Source: Candidatus Epulonipiscium viviparus
GTDB lineage: Bacteria; Bacillota; Clostridia; Lachnospirales; Cellulosilyticaceae
Direction: 5' to 3'
DNA: 64,000 nucleotides
NCBI RefSeq assembly: GCF_030708075.1
Contig: NZ_CP117982.1
Coordinates: 2,373,302-2,437,301 of the forward strand
Below the pieces are notes generated by a model. That model did no database searches. It worked only from the letters and a program-made list of their open reading frames with translations, and was not told the DNA's origin. Below are positions 28,147 through 37,543 of this stretch, piece by piece; the first letter of the stretch is position 1; every line of letters begins with the position of its first letter. The position numbers were made by a program, and so were the translations under genes.

Positions 28147-29166
28147 ATGACAAGAAGAGAAGTTGTGATTAATGCATTGAATCATATAGAAACAGAAGTT
28201 ATTCCGTATCATTTAGATTTTACAGAACAGGCGCTAGAGCAGCTGATTGAGTATACAAAAGATCCTGAGATAGAACATAAAATGGGAGAGTTTTTATACT
28301 ATAAGCAATATTGGGGCTGGCCAACAGAAATGCCAGAAAAGCCAGGCTATTTTAAGGATGAATTTGGTGTAGAATGGAATAGAAATGGTGCAGACAAAGA
28401 TATCGGGTTGCCAGATGTGTATCAGATAAAAGATATGGGAGATAATGACTATGTGTTTCCTAAATGTGATGAAGCGAGACTTCGTAAAGAGTGCGAAGAA
28501 ATGACAAAAGACAAAGTGAAGGACGACAGATTTTTGATGTATGGCTTTGGGTTTTTGATGTTTGAGCGTGCGTGGTCTATTGCGGGAATGGAAGAAGTTC
28601 TTTGTGGAATGGTTTCGTCTCCAGAAGAGACATTGAAGTTCTTTAATAAAATTGGCGACTACTACTGTCATTTAGTTGATATTGCCCTCGAGTATGATTT
28701 TGATGGAATATATTTTGGTGATGATTGGGGGCAGCAAAGAGGATTGATAATGGGCCTTGCGCACTGGAGAACTTATATAAAACCACAAATGGCAAAGCTC
28801 TATAAAAGAGTAAAAGATAAGGGGTTATTTGTACTTCAGCATTCGTGTGGCGACTGCCATGAATTGTTTGATGATCTGATAGAAATCGGGCTAGATTGCT
28901 ACCAAACATTTCAGCCAGAAGTGTATGATATCAAAGAAGTTAAAGAAAAATATGGAAATAAACTGGCATTTTGGGGAGGAATATCGACTCAGCAAGTATT
29001 GCCTTACGTGAGCCCGGACGAAGTTAAAGGAGAAGTGGACAAAATAGCAAAAGTGCTGATGCCAGGTGGTGGACTGATTATGGCACCGACTCACGCACTA
29101 GCTTTTGATGTACCTCCTGAAAATATTTTGGCCATGGTAAAAGCGTTTAAAGATCTTAAGAGATAA
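28147..29166 (+). CDS. Uroporphyrinogen decarboxylase-family protein
   Basis: 339 residues from the ATG at 28147 (GGAAGGATATCTACT before it; the longer frame from 28108 adds an unlikely 13 residues). MTRREVVINALNHIETEVIPYHLDF opens the family; later segments DFDGIYFGDDWGQQRGLIMG, FVLQHSCGDCHELFDDLIEIG and PGGGLIMAPTHALAFDVPPENI belong to the UroD/MtaA superfamily. The CHELF and HSCGD residues resemble the zinc/corrinoid methyltransferase branch rather than haem biosynthesis. These non-haem members often occur in anaerobes and act as methyltransferases or in catabolism; the substrate is unknown. No haem genes are nearby, so HemE itself is unlikely. Confidence 0.85.
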   Translation: MTRREVVINALNHIETEVIPYHLDFTEQALEQLIEYTKDPEIEHKMGEFLYYKQYWGWPTEMPEKPGYFKDEFGVEWNRNGADKDIGLPDVYQIKDMGDNDYVFPKCDEARLRKECEEMTKDKVKDDRFLMYGFGFLMFERAWSIAGMEEVLCGMVSSPEETLKFFNKIGDYYCHLVDIALEYDFDGIYFGDDWGQQRGLIMGLAHWRTYIKPQMAKLYKRVKDKGLFVLQHSCGDCHELFDDLIEIGLDCYQTFQPEVYDIKEVKEKYGNKLAFWGGISTQQVLPYVSPDEVKGEVDKIAKVLMPGGGLIMAPTHALAFDVPPENILAMVKAFKDLKR

Positions 29167-29265
29167 CTATTTTACACAATGAGGTGTACTTGAATAACTT
29201 GCAATGCTGAAGAAAAGCAGTGTATGTTTAATGAGTACGCCATTTTTGATGCTGAGGGAGGATTT

Positions 29266-30039
29266 ATGATAAAATTAATAGCAACTGATATTGATGGGAC
29301 TTTGTTGGGGTTAACCAAAACAATGCCAGAAAGGGCAGATGAAATTATTACTAAATTAATCAAAAAGGGTATATTATTTGTCCCGGCAAGTGGCCGTTCT
29401 TATAGTGCAATAGAGCATTTGTTTGTTCCGTTCATTAACGACATTGCGATTATAGCCGAGAATGGCGGTGTAGTAAATTATAAAGGGAAAGAACTTTTTA
29501 CTAAAACTTTGCAAAAAGATACGTTGATAGAAGTTATGGAATTTTTGGATCAAGACAATATATTTCCGATTATCAATAGCAGATACGAATCCTATTTATT
29601 GCCTCAAATAGTAACAGTCAGAGAAAAAGTTGCACACTATTGTACTGCAATGAAAGATATAGACCGATTTGAAGATATTGAAAAGGATATAGTTTCGGTA
29701 TCTATTTGGGTAACAGATGGAAGCGTGGTCGAAGTGTGTAACGAATTAAACAAAAGATTTAATGATAGAGCAATGTTCGTGGCTACAGGAAAATTTTGGA
29801 TTGATGCTATACCAATGGGGGTAAACAAAGGGATAGGCTTGAAGATGCTTATGAAAAAGCTAAACATAAAATCAAGCGAAGTCATGGCATTTGGTGATTA
29901 TAATAATGACATAGAAATGTTGCAGTTAGCAGAAACAAGCTATGTAATGGATCACGCTACAGACGAAATGAAAGCGTATGGAAACTTTGTATGCTCTCCA
30001 GAAGAAATAATGAGTGAGATAGAAAAGCATGCGTTATAA
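29266..30039 (+). CDS. Cof-type HAD-superfamily phosphatase
   Basis: 257 residues from the ATG at 29266 (GAGGGAGGATTT before it; the frame opens earlier at 29224). Motif I is DIDGTLLG, motif II is the FVPASGRSY segment, motif III has the Lys in MGVNKGIGLKM, and motif IV is MAFGDYNNDIEML. A C2-type cap lies between motifs II and III (about 85-185). These enzymes dephosphorylate sugar phosphates, FMN or nucleotides; specificity cannot be assigned. The gene is followed 21 bp later by nadE, possibly as an operon. Confidence 0.92.
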   Translation: MIKLIATDIDGTLLGLTKTMPERADEIITKLIKKGILFVPASGRSYSAIEHLFVPFINDIAIIAENGGVVNYKGKELFTKTLQKDTLIEVMEFLDQDNIFPIINSRYESYLLPQIVTVREKVAHYCTAMKDIDRFEDIEKDIVSVSIWVTDGSVVEVCNELNKRFNDRAMFVATGKFWIDAIPMGVNKGIGLKMLMKKLNIKSSEVMAFGDYNNDIEMLQLAETSYVMDHATDEMKAYGNFVCSPEEIMSEIEKHAL

Positions 30040-30060
30040 AATATTGAAAGGAATGAGACG

Positions 30061-30786
30061 ATGGATTTTCATTTAGAGCAAAGATTAGAGTTTATTAGAG
30101 ATTATGTAAAAATGGCAGGTGTGGCAGGAGTTGTGATAGGAATAAGTGGAGGAAAAGATTCTGCAGTCACAACGGCTTTGTGTGTAAAAGCGTTAGGTGC
30201 GGATAAAGTATTGGGAGTTAGTATGCCGTGTAGTTCAAATCCAGCAGATGTAGAACATGCAAAAATGGTGGCAGAGGCATTTGGCGTTGAACTGTTTGTG
30301 GTAGAGCTTAAAGATAGCTACGAGCAGATGAAAAAATCTATTTCGAGCCAAGTGGACTTTGAGTTAAGAGATATAGCGTTAGCAAATATAAAGCCTCGAC
30401 TTCGAATGATCACATTGTATACACTAGCACAAACTAAGAACTACCTTGTGGTGGGGACAGACAATTTAAGCGAAATGGTTATGGGATATTTTACAAAATG
30501 GGGCGATGGGGCATACGACATTAACCCATTATCGGACCTAACAGTTAAAGAGGTGCTAGAATTTGGGAAAGAGTTGGGAGTGCCAAAAGTCATATTAACA
30601 AAAGCGCCATCTGCAGGGTTATGGGAAGGTCAAACAGACGAGAAAGAAATGGGTGTAACATATAATGAGATAGAAGAATATATCAAAACTGGCAAAACCA
30701 ACGCTAGGGCTCAAGAAATTATCGAAGCGGCGAATACAAGAACTCAGCATAAACGCGAAATGCCATATTTTTTTAGAGCAAAGTAA
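30061..30786 (+). CDS. nadE: NAD(+) synthetase, ammonia-dependent
   Basis: 241 residues, the length of the short ammonia-using form without a glutaminase domain. The ATP-pyrophosphatase P-loop GISGGKDSAVT, the VGTDNLSEMVMGYFTKWGDGAYDINPL segment and KAPSAGLWEGQTDEKEMG are diagnostic. It converts nicotinate adenine dinucleotide to NAD with ammonia. The neighbouring ammonium transporter faces it across a shared terminator. GAAAGGAATGAGACG precedes the start. Confidence 0.95.
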   Translation: MDFHLEQRLEFIRDYVKMAGVAGVVIGISGGKDSAVTTALCVKALGADKVLGVSMPCSSNPADVEHAKMVAEAFGVELFVVELKDSYEQMKKSISSQVDFELRDIALANIKPRLRMITLYTLAQTKNYLVVGTDNLSEMVMGYFTKWGDGAYDINPLSDLTVKEVLEFGKELGVPKVILTKAPSAGLWEGQTDEKEMGVTYNEIEEYIKTGKTNARAQEIIEAANTRTQHKREMPYFFRAK

Positions 30787-30794
30787 GCATAAAA

Positions 30795-30830
30795 TAAAAA
30801 AATCCCCTCTTAATAAATAGGAGGGGCATA
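30795..30830 (-). terminator. Terminator of amt
   Basis: On the minus strand CCCCTCC... and GAGGGG form a 6-8 bp stem around TATTTATTAA, followed by ATTTTTTTATTTTA. It ends the Amt gene and may also serve the convergent nadE. Confidence 0.75.
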
Positions 30831-30834
30831 CATA

Positions 30835-32514
30835 TTAATCTTGCAACGCATCGTAGCCTTCTTCACCAGTGCTAATTCTGTGAACATTCTCTACTGCGTG
30901 TACAAAAATCTTACCATCACCGATATGTCCGGTATATAATGCTGTTTTAATAGTAGCAACAACAGTTTCGGTAGGGATTTTGCAAACGACGATTTCGATT
31001 TTAACCTTAGGTAGAAGAGTTGCCTCGATAGGGTTACCTCTATAATACTCTGGTTGACCCTTTTGGATACCAAAGCCTAAAACCTGAATTACAGTCATTC
31101 CGGTAATGCCAATTGCTTCGAGAGAAGTCTTGAGTTGATAAAATTTTGCCTGATTGGTTATCACGGTAACTTTGGTGATTGGTGCACCAGGATTTGAGTT
31201 GTCAACAACAGGTATCGCCTTATTAATAGGCACAATCTCGGTTTCTACTTTGGTTGAAATTAATGTAGGAACGATATCTAGCGAAGTCATAGCAAATCCG
31301 GCGTAGCTGCTAGCAAGTGCGTGTTCGCTTAGGTCTAAGCCGATAGTTTCTTCTTCTGCAGATACACGAAGCCCATGGAATCGATCGATTAATGCGAAGA
31401 ATATAGTCATCACAATTGCTGTATACAAAATTATTGATCCGATACCAACAAATTGAGTGAGTAATAAGTCTGTGCCTCCGCCATATACAAGCCCGCCATC
31501 AACGGCAAATAATCCTACTGCTAAAGTTCCCCAGATGCCGTTTACGCCATGAACAGAAACCGCACCAACTGGATCGTCCAATTTAAGTTTGATATCAATA
31601 AACTCGATACTTACAACAACCAATATACCAGCAACTAGGCCAACGATCAATGCGCCAAATGCATCGAAACTAGCGCATCCAGCTGTAACTGCAACTAATC
31701 CTGCCAACGAACCATTAAGCGTCATCGAAACATCGGGTTTACCGTTCTTAATCCAAGTGTATGCCATAGTTGATAAAGACGCAGCGGCAGGAGCAATAGT
31801 GGTGGTTAAAAAGATAGAGCCCAAGCCGCCGATTCCATCGATAGAAGTAGCTGCTGCGCCATTAAATCCATACCAGCCAAACCATAAAATAAAGCAGCCC
31901 AAAGCTCCGATGGTTAGGTTGTGTCCAGGAATAGCTTTTGCGACGATATTGCCTGTTGCAGGATCCTTTACATATTTTCCGATTCGAGCTCCTAAAAATT
32001 TGATTCCTATTAAAGAAGAAATTCCACCAACGGTATGTATAACAGCAGAACCTGCGAAGTCGACAAAGCCTATTTGATATAGCCATCCTTGAGAATTCCA
32101 AACCCAGCCAGCTTCGATTGGATATACTAGCAAGCTTAAAATGAGGCTATAAATTAAATATGAACTAAACTTTGTACGCTCTGCCATAGCGCCGGAGACG
32201 ATGGTTGCAGTGGTTGCGCAAAAGACTACATTAAAAACAAAGCTGGACCATTCAAAATTGGCATAATCGAAGAAAATATCCAAATCTGGAATACCGATAA
32301 CTCCAAATAAATAGTTTTCGCTCATCATAAGTCCATATCCTAAAAATGCAAAAGCCATAGTTCCGAGACAGAAGTCCATTAAATTTTTCATGATGATATT
32401 TCCGGTGTTTTTGGCTCGGGTAAAGCCTGTCTCTACCATTGCGAAGCCCGCTTGCATGAAGAATACTAATGCAGCTCCAATTAAAAACCAAATTCCAAAA
32501 GCATCCATAACCAA
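30835..32514 (-). CDS. amt: Ammonium transporter fused to a C-terminal PII domain
   Basis: 559 residues. The first about 400 form the Amt channel with eleven membrane helices, beginning FGIWFLIGAALVFFMQAGFAM; the conserved motifs AGSAVIHTVGGISSLIG and GVNGIWGTLAVGLFA hold the pore histidines. Residues about 445-555 form a complete PII (GlnB/GlnK) signal domain: a ferredoxin-like fold with the T-loop region QPEYYRGNPIEATLLPKVK and the strand KIFVHAVENVHRISTGEEG. Such Amt-PII fusions are known in some Clostridia; the PII half would gate the channel according to 2-oxoglutarate and ATP/ADP. It is downstream of glnN behind its terminator. An AGGAGAATTG ribosome-binding site precedes the start. Confidence 0.93.
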   Translation of the reverse strand: MVMDAFGIWFLIGAALVFFMQAGFAMVETGFTRAKNTGNIIMKNLMDFCLGTMAFAFLGYGLMMSENYLFGVIGIPDLDIFFDYANFEWSSFVFNVVFCATTATIVSGAMAERTKFSSYLIYSLILSLLVYPIEAGWVWNSQGWLYQIGFVDFAGSAVIHTVGGISSLIGIKFLGARIGKYVKDPATGNIVAKAIPGHNLTIGALGCFILWFGWYGFNGAAATSIDGIGGLGSIFLTTTIAPAAASLSTMAYTWIKNGKPDVSMTLNGSLAGLVAVTAGCASFDAFGALIVGLVAGILVVVSIEFIDIKLKLDDPVGAVSVHGVNGIWGTLAVGLFAVDGGLVYGGGTDLLLTQFVGIGSIILYTAIVMTIFFALIDRFHGLRVSAEEETIGLDLSEHALASSYAGFAMTSLDIVPTLISTKVETEIVPINKAIPVVDNSNPGAPITKVTVITNQAKFYQLKTSLEAIGITGMTVIQVLGFGIQKGQPEYYRGNPIEATLLPKVKIEIVVCKIPTETVVATIKTALYTGHIGDGKIFVHAVENVHRISTGEEGYDALQD

Positions 32515-32528
32515 TTCTCCTTTCTAGC

Positions 32529-32575
32529 AAAAAAAGAGGCGTATAGTCATTCCGAATAGGAAAAACTACACGCCT
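32529..32575 (-). terminator. Terminator between glnN and amt
   Basis: Minus strand AGGCGTGTAGT pairs with ACTATACGCCT (11 bp, one mismatch), followed by CTTTTTTT. It lies about 60 bp past glnN and just before amt, so read-through into amt is likely limited or regulated. Confidence 0.75.
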
Positions 32576-32637
32576 TTGTGAGTGTTTACATTTATATATA
32601 TATGAAGTTGTGAGTTAAATGTTACAAAAAATTTAAA

Positions 32638-34725
32638 TTAATTTACGCTATATAATAATTCACCATAAGTCGGAAGCGGCCAGTATGATGACGCAACTTT
32701 AAGCTCTAACGTATCAACAATGGTGCGCACCGAAGTCATAGCAGCAAGCACTTTGTCACGATAGAACTGCGCATTTGCAAGAGTATCGGCTATGGTGTGT
32801 GCTTCTAAGATAGTTATGTCGAGCTTTTTGATTTCCTCGAATAGATCATAGGATAATTCGTCCAGATCAGTTGCAATGGTTTGCTCGGTGATAGCGCGTA
32901 TTCCAGCAGATTGCTTAGCGTTTAAGAGATCAACCACTTGTTTTTGGTACGCCATACATGCAGGAAGTATCAACTGTTTAGCAATGTCAGATGCGGTGAG
33001 GGCTTCGATGTTTATAACCTTGCTATACTCTTCTAACAAAATTTCATATCTTGAATGCAATTCTGCTTCTGAGAACACATGATTTTTGGTGAATAACTCA
33101 ACGCTCTTAGGTGAAATAAATGTTGGAAGAGCATCAACAGTGGTTTTTAAGTTGAGTAGACCGCGTTTTTTGGCTTCTTCGACCCATTCTTCGGAGTAGT
33201 TGTTGCCATTAAAGATAATGCGTTGATGTTTGGTGAAAGTATCTTTGATGAGTGCGGCTTCGGCAGCTGCAAGATCTTTGGCACCTTCGAGTTTTTTGGA
33301 AAATCCATTTAGCACTTCCGCAACGATGGTGTTAAGAATAATGTTTGGTCCAGAAATAGAAAACGCAGAGCCAAGCATTCTAAATTCAAACTTGTTTCCA
33401 GTGAACGCAAACGGAGAAGTACGATTTCTATCAGTAGTATCTTTGTTAAAATCAGGGAGAACACTTACTGCAGTGACCATTTTTGAGCTGCCATGGTTGG
33501 TATATGCAGTATCAGTGACGATACTATCTATAATAGAGCTTAGTTCATCGCCGAGAAACATACTAACTATTGCAGGAGGAGCTTCGTGAGCACCCAATCT
33601 GTGGTCGTTTGCCGCGCTAGCAACACTAACTCTAAGAAGATCCTGATACTCATCGACAGCCTGAACAACTGCCGCTAAGAATAGTAAAAATTGAGTATTT
33701 TCAGAAGGATTTTTTCCAGGTTCTAGAAGATTTTCGCCTGTGTTTGTAGACATAGACCAGTTGTTGTGTTTGCCAGAGCCGTTGACTCCTGCGAATGGTT
33801 TCTCGTGTAATAGGCAAGTTAGTCCGTGTCGGTTTGCAACTTTCTTGGCGATTTCCATAGTCAGCTGATTGTGATCCGTTGCGATATTAGTAGTTGAAAA
33901 TATAGGAGCGAGCTCGTGTTGAGCAGGTGCAACTTCATTGTGTTTAGTTTTTGAGAGAATGCCAAGCATCCATAACTCGGAATCGAAGTCTTTCATAAAG
34001 TCACTAACACGAGATTTGAGAGTACCAAAATAGTGATCATCAAGCTCCTGGCCTTTTGAAGGGCGTGCGCCATAAAGTGTTCGACCAGTATATATTAAGT
34101 CGGGTCTTTTTAGGAACATCTCTTTGTCGATGAGGAAATATTCTTGCTCGGGACCAACAGTGGTGGTAACCTTGGTAACATCCGATTTGCCAATTATATT
34201 TAAAAATTTTGTCGCAGCTTTATCAACTGCCTCCATCGAACGGAGTAGTGGAGTCTTTTTGTCTAGAGCTTCGCCGCTGTATGAGCAAAAAGCAGTTGGA
34301 ATACAAAGCGTGTCATCCTTGATAAATGCATAGCTAGAAACGTCCCAAATAGTATAGCCGCGCGCTTCAAAAGTGGCACGAAGCCCACCAGATGGAAAAC
34401 TGGATGCATCAGGCTCGCCTTTTACTAGTTCTTTACCAGAAAATTCCATTATAATTTGTCCTTTGCCATCTGGAGAAATAAAACTATCGTGTTTTTCCGC
34501 AGTAATACCTGTCATAGGCTGAAACCAGTGAGTAAAGTGAGTTGCTCCAAGTTCTGTGGCCCAATCTTTCATTGCGTTTGCAACAACATTAGCAACACTA
34601 AGTTCGAGAGGTTTGCCGTTTTGAACAGTTTCGTTGATCGCTTTATAGATTGTTTTTGGTAATCTAGCCTGCATTATTTTATCGTTAAACACTTTTGAAC
34701 CAAAAAGCTCGGGAATATTTTTCAT
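32638..34725 (-). CDS. glnN: Glutamine synthetase type III
   Basis: 695 residues, the expected length for GSIII and far longer than GSI. N-terminal [23 protein letters not shown], then [40 protein letters not shown] (metal-binding Glu), [15 protein letters not shown] (ATP/NH4 loop) and [20 protein letters not shown] are the conserved GSIII segments. It condenses ammonia and glutamate to glutamine. Next to the Amt-PII fusion it forms the nitrogen-assimilation pair of the window. GGAGAGAAAACA precedes the start. The 292-bp upstream gap is AT-rich and holds a terminator of the phosphatase operon. Confidence 0.96.
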   Translation of the reverse strand: MKNIPELFGSKVFNDKIMQARLPKTIYKAINETVQNGKPLELSVANVVANAMKDWATELGATHFTHWFQPMTGITAEKHDSFISPDGKGQIIMEFSGKELVKGEPDASSFPSGGLRATFEARGYTIWDVSSYAFIKDDTLCIPTAFCSYSGEALDKKTPLLRSMEAVDKAATKFLNIIGKSDVTKVTTTVGPEQEYFLIDKEMFLKRPDLIYTGRTLYGARPSKGQELDDHYFGTLKSRVSDFMKDFDSELWMLGILSKTKHNEVAPAQHELAPIFSTTNIATDHNQLTMEIAKKVANRHGLTCLLHEKPFAGVNGSGKHNNWSMSTNTGENLLEPGKNPSENTQFLLFLAAVVQAVDEYQDLLRVSVASAANDHRLGAHEAPPAIVSMFLGDELSSIIDSIVTDTAYTNHGSSKMVTAVSVLPDFNKDTTDRNRTSPFAFTGNKFEFRMLGSAFSISGPNIILNTIVAEVLNGFSKKLEGAKDLAAAEAALIKDTFTKHQRIIFNGNNYSEEWVEEAKKRGLLNLKTTVDALPTFISPKSVELFTKNHVFSEAELHSRYEILLEEYSKVINIEALTASDIAKQLILPACMAYQKQVVDLLNAKQSAGIRAITEQTIATDLDELSYDLFEEIKKLDITILEAHTIADTLANAQFYRDKVLAAMTSVRTIVDTLELKVASSYWPLPTYGELLYSVN

Positions 34726-34846
34726 TGTTTTCTCTCCTTATTATCAAAATAAATGATTGATATTAAATAGTTTGCAAATTGCATTACGACATTGTAATGT
34801 GTCTATACTTAATATGATTAAAAATACGCAAACTATGCATTCGGAA

Positions 34847-34888
34847 ACAAAAAAAAGACGCTGTGAGCTCAAAATAGCTCGCAGCGCC
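34847..34888 (-). terminator. Terminator of the kinase/LRR/PP2C operon
   Basis: Minus strand GGCGCTGCGAGCT and AGCTCACAGCGTC form a 13-bp stem (one mismatch) followed by eight T, 130 bp beyond the last PP2C gene. It could alternatively act as an attenuator in the glnN leader; the rest of the gap (34889-35017) is plain AT-rich DNA. Confidence 0.7.
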
Positions 34889-35017
34889 TTTGCTGTTATT
34901 TGAAAATATAATATCATGCTAAAGAATAATTGTCAATAGTGAATTTATATTTTAAAAAAATAAAAAAATATATAAAATGAAATTTATATTTTATAAACTT
35001 GCAAAAGGTATAAAAAT

Positions 35018-36262
35018 TTAGAACAATTTGATAAGTTGTTGTTCTAAATTTCTGTATTCTATTAATAATTTGTTATATTTATATTTGTATTCTGAAAAAT
35101 TTTGTTCGGCAGTAGCGAGGTTTTGAGTTAATAAAGATAGATGATTAAGTTGTTCGACAGAGGGTATAAAAATGGACAGATCTTGCAAAAAATTTAACCG
35201 TTCGGATTGTGCCGTTTCAAACTTTTTCTTTAAAATATCATATTCTTTATCTTTATTATATAATTGGTTTTCTTTGTGGAGTAACTCTTCTTCTAATTTA
35301 TAAATAGCAACATCAGTTTTGAATTGATCGACCAAGGCAGAAATTTTTTGTAAATCTACTATTCCAGATACAGAAATATCATCGCCGCTTCCTGTGGAAC
35401 TAAATAATCCGTTTTTGCTAAAAATAGTTAGTTGTTTTTTGAAATATTTGTTAAAATTATATGTTTTTTCGATTATTTGAACACAAACATGTTTATAAAA
35501 CGTGTGAACTCCTTTCATATAATTAAAACTTTCTGTGTAAAATGTGTTAGGATATGTATCTTCAACACCGTCGGTTCCCAAAAAACAAGCGGCAATATTT
35601 TTTTCTTTTAGATTAATCACTGTGAATTGCATGCTAGCGGCAGCATCGGGGTCGCAGATAGATGTCGTAATGTTTTTGGTGCATCGAACGTCCGAAGGAA
35701 TCGGCTGATCTGCAGTTCCATCTTCATAAAATATGATACATCTGCCATCTCCTTGTTGCAATAAAATTAAGCAGTTGGGTAGTTGCAACGCGGCGATCAA
35801 TGTAGTTCCATATATGCTAGGAGGATAGGTAGGGCTTGATTGTACAAGAAAATCTCTAGGGGGAAAGGATAGATAATCTTCGTTAATGAATAAAATGGGG
35901 TTGTTGTTGTAATGAGTAGTTATTTTATCGTTCCATTTGGCGACGATGGTTTGAGTGAGAGAGGACAAAACGATTTGCCGTCTGGGATTGGGGTGAAACA
36001 AATCTTCGTAAATAGTATCAGCTGATTCGGGATCAGAAAAAATTAATTCGGCAAGTTTTTTCAATGAACTAAGAGCGGTTTTGGCAGCAAAGCGCGCTCC
36101 CGTATTGCTGCGGAAGCATTCGTCGGAACCATGTCCATCTGCAACTACGGCTATGTGATATCCCATTTCAACATTGCTATAAGATGTCGAATAATCCTGA
36201 CAAATTTGATTGTTGGTGAAATGAGAATGACCTAATACTGTTTGGTTAAAAGTAAATAACAT
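35018..36262 (-). CDS. PP2C-type Ser/Thr phosphatase with coiled-coil tail (copy 2)
   Basis: 414 residues. The first about 290 form a PP2C domain: VVADGHGSDECFRS (metal-binding Asp and Gly), GTTLIAALQLPNCLIL, CFLGTDGVEDTY (metal Asp) and TGSGDDISVSGIV (last metal Asp pair). Residues about 300-414 are a long coiled coil rich in Lys, Glu, Leu and Gln. PP2C enzymes remove phosphate from Ser/Thr; all metal ligands are present, so activity is expected. Its start overlaps the stop of copy 1 (TAATG), so the pair is translationally coupled. It is the last gene of the seven-gene kinase operon. No membrane helix or signal peptide is seen, so it is cytoplasmic. Confidence 0.88.
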   Translation of the reverse strand: MLFTFNQTVLGHSHFTNNQICQDYSTSYSNVEMGYHIAVVADGHGSDECFRSNTGARFAAKTALSSLKKLAELIFSDPESADTIYEDLFHPNPRRQIVLSSLTQTIVAKWNDKITTHYNNNPILFINEDYLSFPPRDFLVQSSPTYPPSIYGTTLIAALQLPNCLILLQQGDGRCIIFYEDGTADQPIPSDVRCTKNITTSICDPDAAASMQFTVINLKEKNIAACFLGTDGVEDTYPNTFYTESFNYMKGVHTFYKHVCVQIIEKTYNFNKYFKKQLTIFSKNGLFSSTGSGDDISVSGIVDLQKISALVDQFKTDVAIYKLEEELLHKENQLYNKDKEYDILKKKFETAQSERLNFLQDLSIFIPSVEQLNHLSLLTQNLATAEQNFSEYKYKYNKLLIEYRNLEQQLIKLF

Positions 36263-37512
36263 TAGAAGTCACCTTCCTTTAATTGTTTAAGTTGTTCTTC
36301 TAAAGCAATACATTCATTTTCGAGAGTAGTATATATTTTTTTATAAGCAATAAAGTTTTTCTGAGCAATTTGAAATGCCTTTTGTGGTTGTGAATTTGTC
36401 TTTAACAGAGCGCTAATTTTTACGACTTTCTTTTTGTGTTGAGTAAGGGAAATTTTTACAGTATGTTTGGAATTAAATTTATTCTTGATTAAATATTTTG
36501 GTAATGAATAAGCAAAAGTTTGCTTAGCATTTTTTGCTGCAGTAGATAAAATTTGATATTTTCGACTTTTACTGCGAAGTTCGTCTTGTTTCCAATATAA
36601 TTTTTCTTCTATTGCATAAATTTCGATTTCTCTACAGAATTTATCAGCAAATGTAGCGAGTTTTTCGATATCAACTATTGCCGAAACGGAGACGTCATCG
36701 CCACTGCCTGTTCGACTAAACTTTCCATACCTTGAAAAATTAGACAAAAATTGAGAAGTATCGATGGTACTTTTTAAAACCTCTAAGCATAAAAATTTAT
36801 AAAAAGTGTGTACACCTGCCATATGATAGTGAGAACCAGAAAAAGCCTGATATGTATCTAAATATGTATCGGATATGCCGTCAGTGCCCAAGAAGCAAGC
36901 AACTACAGGAGTTTCTGCGAGGTCGATAATTTTGGTGCGAATTCTAGTCGCAGCATCAGGGTCGCACATAGAAGAAGTAACATTTTCGACGCAACGTTCA
37001 TCCTTTGGAATGGGTTGAGCGATCCTGCCGTTTTCATAAAATATAACGCACTCTCCATCGCCTTGCTGAAATAAAATTAAACATTTTGGCAGATGCAATG
37101 CCGCGATAAAAGTGGTGCCGTAGATGGTGGCAATGTCTTTGGCAGAAGCTTGCGATATATTGTTATGGTAATGATCAACAACGGCACAGTTCCAAGTGGT
37201 AACGATAGAATCGGTTAGCGCACGAACAGAATTGCATCGCTTAGGAGCAGAAAATAGTAAGTCATTGTATATAGCATCGGGAGATTCTAATACTGCTGCG
37301 GCAAATTTTTTTAGATAGTTGATTGCGGTTGTGGTAACTATGGCAGAGCCAACATCACTGCGAAAACATTCGACGGAGCCGTGGCCATCTGCGACTACTG
37401 CAATATGATATTGGTTGCGAGGATCTGTATATGATGCAGAATAATCTTGCAAAGGCTGGTTTTGCATCCAATGATGATATCCTTGTACGCTCTGATTAAA
37501 AGTGTATAGCAT
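36262..37512 (-). CDS. PP2C-type Ser/Thr phosphatase with coiled-coil tail (copy 1)
   Basis: 416 residues, clearly paralogous to the following gene (same start MLYTFNQSVQGYHHWMQNQ, same PP2C motifs: VVADGHGSVECFRSD, CFLGTDGISDTY, TGSGDDVSVSAIV). The C-terminal coiled coil (about 295-416) is basic (rich in Lys and Gln), unlike the more acidic tail of copy 2. Two phosphatases with different tails in one operon suggest different partners or localisation, for example among the three LRR proteins encoded upstream. It lies 31 bp after the LRR gene with AGAGGAATTTC before its start. Confidence 0.88.
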   Translation of the reverse strand: MLYTFNQSVQGYHHWMQNQPLQDYSASYTDPRNQYHIAVVADGHGSVECFRSDVGSAIVTTTAINYLKKFAAAVLESPDAIYNDLLFSAPKRCNSVRALTDSIVTTWNCAVVDHYHNNISQASAKDIATIYGTTFIAALHLPKCLILFQQGDGECVIFYENGRIAQPIPKDERCVENVTSSMCDPDAATRIRTKIIDLAETPVVACFLGTDGISDTYLDTYQAFSGSHYHMAGVHTFYKFLCLEVLKSTIDTSQFLSNFSRYGKFSRTGSGDDVSVSAIVDIEKLATFADKFCREIEIYAIEEKLYWKQDELRSKSRKYQILSTAAKNAKQTFAYSLPKYLIKNKFNSKHTVKISLTQHKKKVVKISALLKTNSQPQKAFQIAQKNFIAYKKIYTTLENECIALEEQLKQLKEGDF

Positions 37513-37543
37513 AATGAAATTCCTCTTTTCTTCGATTAATAAT

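Noticed and set aside
34740-34830. GlnR-type operator before glnN
   Set aside because: An imperfect palindrome (cattac/gtaatg) is present but does not match the TGTNA-N7-TNACA pattern.
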